A stretch of 64,000 nucleotides of DNA from Ventricola sp051883735. GTDB taxonomy: Bacteria > Bacillota > Clostridia > Christensenellales > Aristaeellaceae. Position 1 is the first letter of the stretch, and every line of letters begins with the position of its first letter. The stretch spans positions 1-64,000 of the forward strand of contig JBJEUH010000142.1 of assembly GCA_051883735.1 (NCBI GenBank), read 5' to 3'. Below, in pieces: positions 60,438 through 64,000 of this stretch. The position numbers and the translations under genes were made by a program. The notes under the pieces are model-generated. The model searched no databases, was not told the origin of the DNA, and saw only the letters and a list, made by a program, of their open reading frames with translations.

Positions 60438-61838
60438 ATGGCAAAAGGAAGCATCGGTACCGTGGTTCAGGTCATTGGCCCGGTACTGGATATCAAGTTT
60501 GCAGCCGGCGAGCTTCCGCAGCTGCTGAACGCCATTGAGGTGGGCAGCGGCGAGAAGAAGCTGGTTGTCGAGGTCGCGCAGCACGTTGGCGATGACGTCG
60601 TTCGATGCATCGCCATGAGCAGCACGGACGGCCTCACCCGCGGCACGCAGGCCGTGGATACCGGCTCCTCCATTACCGTTCCGGTCGGCGAGAAGTGCCT
60701 CGGCCGCATCTTCAATCTTCTGGGCGAGCCGGTGGATAATCAGCCGGCTCCGGAGGATGTGGAGCGCTGGGCGATTCACCGTCCCGCACCGGCCTACGAT
60801 GAGCAGGAGACCTCTGCCGAGATGCTGGAGACGGGCATCAAGGTCGTCGACCTGATCGCGCCGTACGCCAAGGGCGGCAAGATCGGCCTGTTCGGCGGCG
60901 CCGGCGTCGGCAAGACGGTTCTGATCATGGAGCTGATCAACAACGTCGCCAAGCAGCATGGCGGCCTGTCCGTTTTCACGGGCGTCGGCGAACGCACGCG
61001 CGAGGGCAACGACCTGTACAACGAGATGAAGGAGTCCGGCGTTATCAACAAGACGGCGCTGGTCTACGGCCAGATGAACGAGCCGCCGGGAGCGCGTATG
61101 CGCGTGGCGCTGTCCGGCCTGACGATGGCGGAATACTTCCGCGACCGCGAGGGTCAGGACGTTCTGCTGTTCATCGACAACATCTTCCGCTTCACGCAGG
61201 CGGGCTCTGAGGTTTCTGCGCTGCTGGGACGTATGCCGAGCGCCGTTGGCTATCAGCCGACGCTGGCGACCGAGATGGGCGCGCTGCAGGAGCGCATTAC
61301 CTCCACGAAGCGCGGCTCGATCACGTCCGTTCAGGCGGTCTATGTCCCTGCGGACGACCTGACCGACCCGGCTCCGGCGACGACCTTTGCGCACCTGGAT
61401 GCGACGACGGTTCTGTCCCGTTCCATTTCCTCCCTGGGCATTTTCCCGGCCGTCGATCCGCTGGAATCCACCAGCCGCATCCTCACGCCGGACGTTGTCG
61501 GCGAGGAGCACTATCAGGTCGCGCGCGATGTGCAGCGCATTCTGCAGCGCTACAAGGAGCTGCAGGACATCATTGCCATCATGGGCATGGACGAGCTCTC
61601 CGAGGAGGACAAGCTCACCGTCGCCCGTGCGCGCAAGGTGCAGCGCTTCCTGTCTCAGCCGTTCAGCGTTGCGGAGCAGTTCACCGGCTTTGAGGGTAAG
61701 TATGTCCCGCTGAAGGAGACCATCCGCGGCTTCAAGGAGATCATCGAGGGCAAGCACGACGATCTGCCGGAGAGCGCGTTCCTGTTCGTCGGCACCATCG
61801 ACGAGGCTGTGGCCAAGGCAAAGGGTGAAAAGGCATGA
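60438..61838 (+). CDS. atpD: ATP synthase F1 subunit beta
   Basis: A 466-residue catalytic subunit. Walker A GGAGVGKTVLIMEL, the catalytic glutamate block GVGERTREGNDLY, Walker B VLLFIDNIFRF and the ATTFAHLDATTVLSR region are all present. AAGGAG precedes the ATG. Its stop overlaps atpC (ATGA). Confidence 0.97.
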   Translation: MAKGSIGTVVQVIGPVLDIKFAAGELPQLLNAIEVGSGEKKLVVEVAQHVGDDVVRCIAMSSTDGLTRGTQAVDTGSSITVPVGEKCLGRIFNLLGEPVDNQPAPEDVERWAIHRPAPAYDEQETSAEMLETGIKVVDLIAPYAKGGKIGLFGGAGVGKTVLIMELINNVAKQHGGLSVFTGVGERTREGNDLYNEMKESGVINKTALVYGQMNEPPGARMRVALSGLTMAEYFRDREGQDVLLFIDNIFRFTQAGSEVSALLGRMPSAVGYQPTLATEMGALQERITSTKRGSITSVQAVYVPADDLTDPAPATTFAHLDATTVLSRSISSLGIFPAVDPLESTSRILTPDVVGEEHYQVARDVQRILQRYKELQDIIAIMGMDELSEEDKLTVARARKVQRFLSQPFSVAEQFTGFEGKYVPLKETIRGFKEIIEGKHDDLPESAFLFVGTIDEAVAKAKGEKA

Positions 61839-62236
61839 GTACATTCCACCTGAAGATCAGCACGCCGGACGGCCTTGCGTTTGACGGCGAAGTCGAGCGT
61901 CTGCGTGTGCGGATGATCGACGGCGACGTCTGCCTGCTGGCGCACCACACGGACTATGTGTCCGCGGTTGGCGCGGGTGAGGCTGCGATCGTCATGGCGG
62001 ATGGGCAGAAGCGGTCTGCCGCCTGCATCGGCGGCATGCTGGCGATGATCCACAATGAGGCGAACCTCATTGCGACGACGTTTGAATGGGCGGAAGAGAT
62101 CGATCTGGAGCGTGCCAAGCGCGCCAAGGAGAAGGCGGAAGCCCGCATTGCTGCCGCGAAGAATGACAACAGGGAGCTGATGCTCGCCTCGGCGAAGCTT
62201 CAGCGAGCGCTTGTTCGCATCAATGTGAAGCATTAA
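61835..62236 (+). CDS. atpC: ATP synthase F1 subunit epsilon
   Basis: A 133-residue rotor subunit: an N-terminal beta-sandwich (FHLKISTPDGLAFDGEVERLRVRMIDGDVCLLAHHTDYV) and a C-terminal helical pair (EEIDLERAKRAKEKAEARIAAAKN) that can restrain hydrolysis. It ends the operon, followed by a terminator. Confidence 0.94.
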   Translation: MSTFHLKISTPDGLAFDGEVERLRVRMIDGDVCLLAHHTDYVSAVGAGEAAIVMADGQKRSAACIGGMLAMIHNEANLIATTFEWAEEIDLERAKRAKEKAEARIAAAKNDNRELMLASAKLQRALVRINVKH

Positions 62237-62246
62237 ATCCATCATA

Positions 62247-62286
62247 AAAGGAAGGGCATGCTGCGAAGCATGTCCTTCCTTTCTTC
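62247..62286. terminator. Terminator between the atp operon and recX
   Basis: AAAGGAAGGGCATGCT (62247-62262) pairs with AGCATGTCCTTCCTTT (62267-62282) with one G-T pair and a GCGA loop, followed by CTTCTTTAG. The stem is A-rich on the other side and may also serve recX. Confidence 0.88.
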
Positions 62287-62287
62287 T

Positions 62288-62923
62288 TTAGTTTTGATCC
62301 TGAATCTGCTGCAAAGCCTTTTTGGCTGTTGCAAAATCATATCCCCGGCGCGCAAGCGCCGCAATGACCTTCTGGCGATCGGCCGGATCGGAGAGATTCC
62401 TGCCGCGTGAAGCCTTTTCTGCCATCTTTACAGCGGAAAGCAGAGCTTCATCCTCATCGAGAGAGGCGATGGCTTCATCGATATCATCCTGACTGACGCC
62501 CTTGAGTCGAAGCTCCTGACGAATGCGGCGAACGCCCATGCCTTTGGCCGTACGCGCGTCCGCCCATTGTGCAGAGAACGCTGCGTCGTCGATATAGCCC
62601 TCCTCATGAAGGCGCGCCATCACACGAGCAATGGTCTGCTCGGGATATGCGTTTCTGCGGAGCGCATCGACGATCTCCTTTTCCGTTCTGGCACGGCCTG
62701 CAAGCAGCGAAACCGCTTTTTCCAGCGCAAAGGGGTAAGCACGATCCTGGAGGAAAGCGCTGAACTGCGCACGGTCAAAGGGCATGCCGCTGCGATAGGG
62801 GCGCTCTCTGAGCATCGCGCGCGGCATGGTCAGGATTTCGCCGTTGGATAGTGTCAGACTGGCCCGGCCATGCGCGCGCCTGACGCTCGAAATGGTCAGC
62901 TGAAAGGGGGATTCGTTCATCAT
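62288..62923 (-). CDS. recX: Regulatory protein RecX
   Basis: A 211-residue helical-repeat protein that modulates RecA filaments. ALEKAVSLLAGRARTEKEIVDALRRNAYPEQTIARVMARLHEEGYIDDAAFSAQWADAR and GVRRIRQELRLKGVSQDDIDEAI are the three-helix repeats typical of RecX. The N-terminal 55 residues (HGRASLTLSNGEILTMPRAML) are a small beta-rich extension common in Clostridia. The start overlaps the pncB stop (ATGA), with no separate ribosome site. No recA is nearby. Confidence 0.9.
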   Translation of the reverse strand: MMNESPFQLTISSVRRAHGRASLTLSNGEILTMPRAMLRERPYRSGMPFDRAQFSAFLQDRAYPFALEKAVSLLAGRARTEKEIVDALRRNAYPEQTIARVMARLHEEGYIDDAAFSAQWADARTAKGMGVRRIRQELRLKGVSQDDIDEAIASLDEDEALLSAVKMAEKASRGRNLSDPADRQKVIAALARRGYDFATAKKALQQIQDQN

Positions 62924-64000
62924 CTGCGATTGGCCAGGAGCTGCAGCTTGAGATCATAGAGCTTCTGGGAAAGGTCGACCTTGTAACGATGCGGGCGGTT
63001 CAAGCGCTTGTACTCATCCCAGAAGGTCTCCATTTCCTGCTTGGCATAGGCCGCAATCTCGGACAGCGAGGGGGATTGATAGACGAGCTCGCCGTTTTCA
63101 AAGATCGGTACCATCAGCTGACGCATCCGATAATCGCAGAGGGTCATGCGCTTCCAGGTATTTTCCGGATCGAAGATCTCCAGCGGTTCGCCGGAGGAGA
63201 AGTCCTCCTCGGCGAGGGCAATCAGATCGGCCAGGGCCTTGCCGCTGCGGCGGTCATAGAAACGATAGAGCTGCTTGACGCCCGGATTGGTGATCTTCGC
63301 AGGGTTCTCGGAAATCTTGATGCGCGGAACGAACGTGCCGTCGACCTCTTCGGCAGAGAGCTTGTACACGCCGCCGAGCGCCGGATTGTCCATGCTGGTG
63401 ATCATGCGCGTGCCGACGCCCCAGACGTCGATCGCCGCGCTCTGCGCCTTGAGGTCCCAGATGACCTCCTCGTCCAGGTCGCCGGAGGCAAAGATCTTCG
63501 CGTTCGGGAAGCCGGCTTCATCCAGCATGACGCGGGCCTGACGGCTGAGGAAGGCCAGATCGCCGCTGTCCAGACGGATACCGACCGGCTCCTTGCCGCG
63601 CGCACGCAGTTCCTTGAAGACCGTGATGGCATTGGGAACACCGCTGCCCAGCGTGTCATAGGTATCCACCAGCAGCAGGCAGTTGTCCGGGAAGACGTCC
63701 GCATAGGCGCGGAACGCCGTGAGCTCGTCCTCAAAGGACATGACCCAGCTGTGCGCGTGTGTGCCGCCCACGGGCACGCCAAAGAGCTGACCGGTGAGCA
63801 CGTTGCTCGTGGCCTGGCAGCCGCCGATAATGGACGCGCGCGCGCCGTAAATGCCCGCATCCGGGCCCTGGGCACGGCGCAGACCAAACTCCAGCACCTT
63901 GTCCCCGCGCGCAGACTGCACCACGCGCGCAGCCTTGGTCGCGATCAGGGTCTGGTGGTTGATGATGTTCAGCAGCGCCGTTTCCAGCAGCTGCGCCTCC
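62920..64000 (-). CDS. pncB: Nicotinate phosphoribosyltransferase, partial
   Basis: The frame remains open to the window edge, so the N-terminus lies beyond base 64000. About 360 residues are visible. Blocks: HQTLIATKAARVVQSARGDKVLEFGLRRAQGPDA, SIIGGCQATSNVLTG, the histidine in GTHAHSWVM, LVDTYDTLGSGVPNAI, GIRLDSGDLAFLS and FASGDLDEEVI, then VWGVGTRMITS. The enzyme joins nicotinate to PRPP in NAD salvage. It is translationally coupled to recX, though the two functions have no clear link. Confidence 0.93.
   Translation of the reverse strand, partial: EAQLLETALLNIINHQTLIATKAARVVQSARGDKVLEFGLRRAQGPDAGIYGARASIIGGCQATSNVLTGQLFGVPVGGTHAHSWVMSFEDELTAFRAYADVFPDNCLLLVDTYDTLGSGVPNAITVFKELRARGKEPVGIRLDSGDLAFLSRQARVMLDEAGFPNAKIFASGDLDEEVIWDLKAQSAAIDVWGVGTRMITSMDNPALGGVYKLSAEEVDGTFVPRIKISENPAKITNPGVKQLYRFYDRRSGKALADLIALAEEDFSSGEPLEIFDPENTWKRMTLCDYRMRQLMVPIFENGELVYQSPSLSEIAAYAKQEMETFWDEYKRLNRPHRYKVDLSQKLYDLKLQLLANRR

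Overview
The window is a gene-dense, high-GC (by eye high-50s percent G+C) bacterial chromosome segment. It carries endospore markers (a SpoIVFA/SpoIVFB-like pair and an alpha/beta-type small acid-soluble spore protein), DivIVA and SepF division genes, T-box, TPP and Mn2+ leader RNAs, near-consensus sigma-A promoters (many with 17-base spacers) and AGGAGG ribosome-binding sites. This points to an anaerobic, spore-forming member of class Clostridia (Bacillota). A Christensenellales-type relative is plausible but cannot be shown from the sequence alone. I see no rRNA, tRNA, CRISPR array, transposase or prophage, and no stretch over about 300 bases is clearly empty.

Layout. 1-4382: wall-elongation and sporulation cluster (PBP2 C-terminus, a deviant MinD-like ATPase, RodA, an M23-like SpoIVFA homologue, SpoIVFB protease). 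4400-9026: DEAD-box helicase, DUF1292 protein, an ECF S-component-like protein, TPP-riboswitch-controlled thiT, and argF. 9106-16868: aroK, Nudix, a THUMP protein with degenerate methyltransferase motifs, then the division cluster (HlyD-like, YlmE, SepF, YlmH, DivIVA, DUF5665, LspA, RluD). 16966-20515: lysine/DAP genes dapA and asd, divergent from an M20 amidohydrolase. 20536-27992: DUF624 membrane protein, SASP, methyltransferase, Hsp33, two helical-repeat proteins and a zinc-ribbon/TPR membrane protein. 28002-31083: T-box-controlled metG and TatD. 31186-32020: mntP with its yybP-ykoY Mn2+ leader. 32041-37227: BMP-family nucleoside-type ABC importer. 37322-42676: VOC protein, MATE exporter, GNAT, ClpB with a CtsR-like operator. 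42725-47713: a signalling and stress block (membrane-tethered ECF sigma factor plus secreted partner, SprT-like protein, XRE/S24-like regulator, AI-2E-family transporter). 47830-53861: two-subunit class I fumarase and a complete carbohydrate ABC importer. 53883-54690: secreted tandem OB-like protein. 54769-62286: complete F1Fo ATP synthase operon in the order Z-I-B-E-F-H-A-G-D-C. 62288-64000: recX and partial pncB.

Most interesting points. The fused ECF sigma factor/transmembrane/exodomain protein, with an overlapping secreted-protein gene, looks like a one-component surface-sensing system. The c subunit carries both carboxylates and the hydroxyl ligands expected of a Na+-translocating two-carboxylate rotor. 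The MinD-like protein in the rod operon has lost the deviant Walker A signature lysine and its minC/minE neighbours. The XRE/S24 regulator has substitutions at both protease catalytic positions, and a terminator-like palindrome overlaps its predicted start site. A compound palindromic intergenic element occurs twice.

All functions are read from motifs, length and gene order. No database search was possible.
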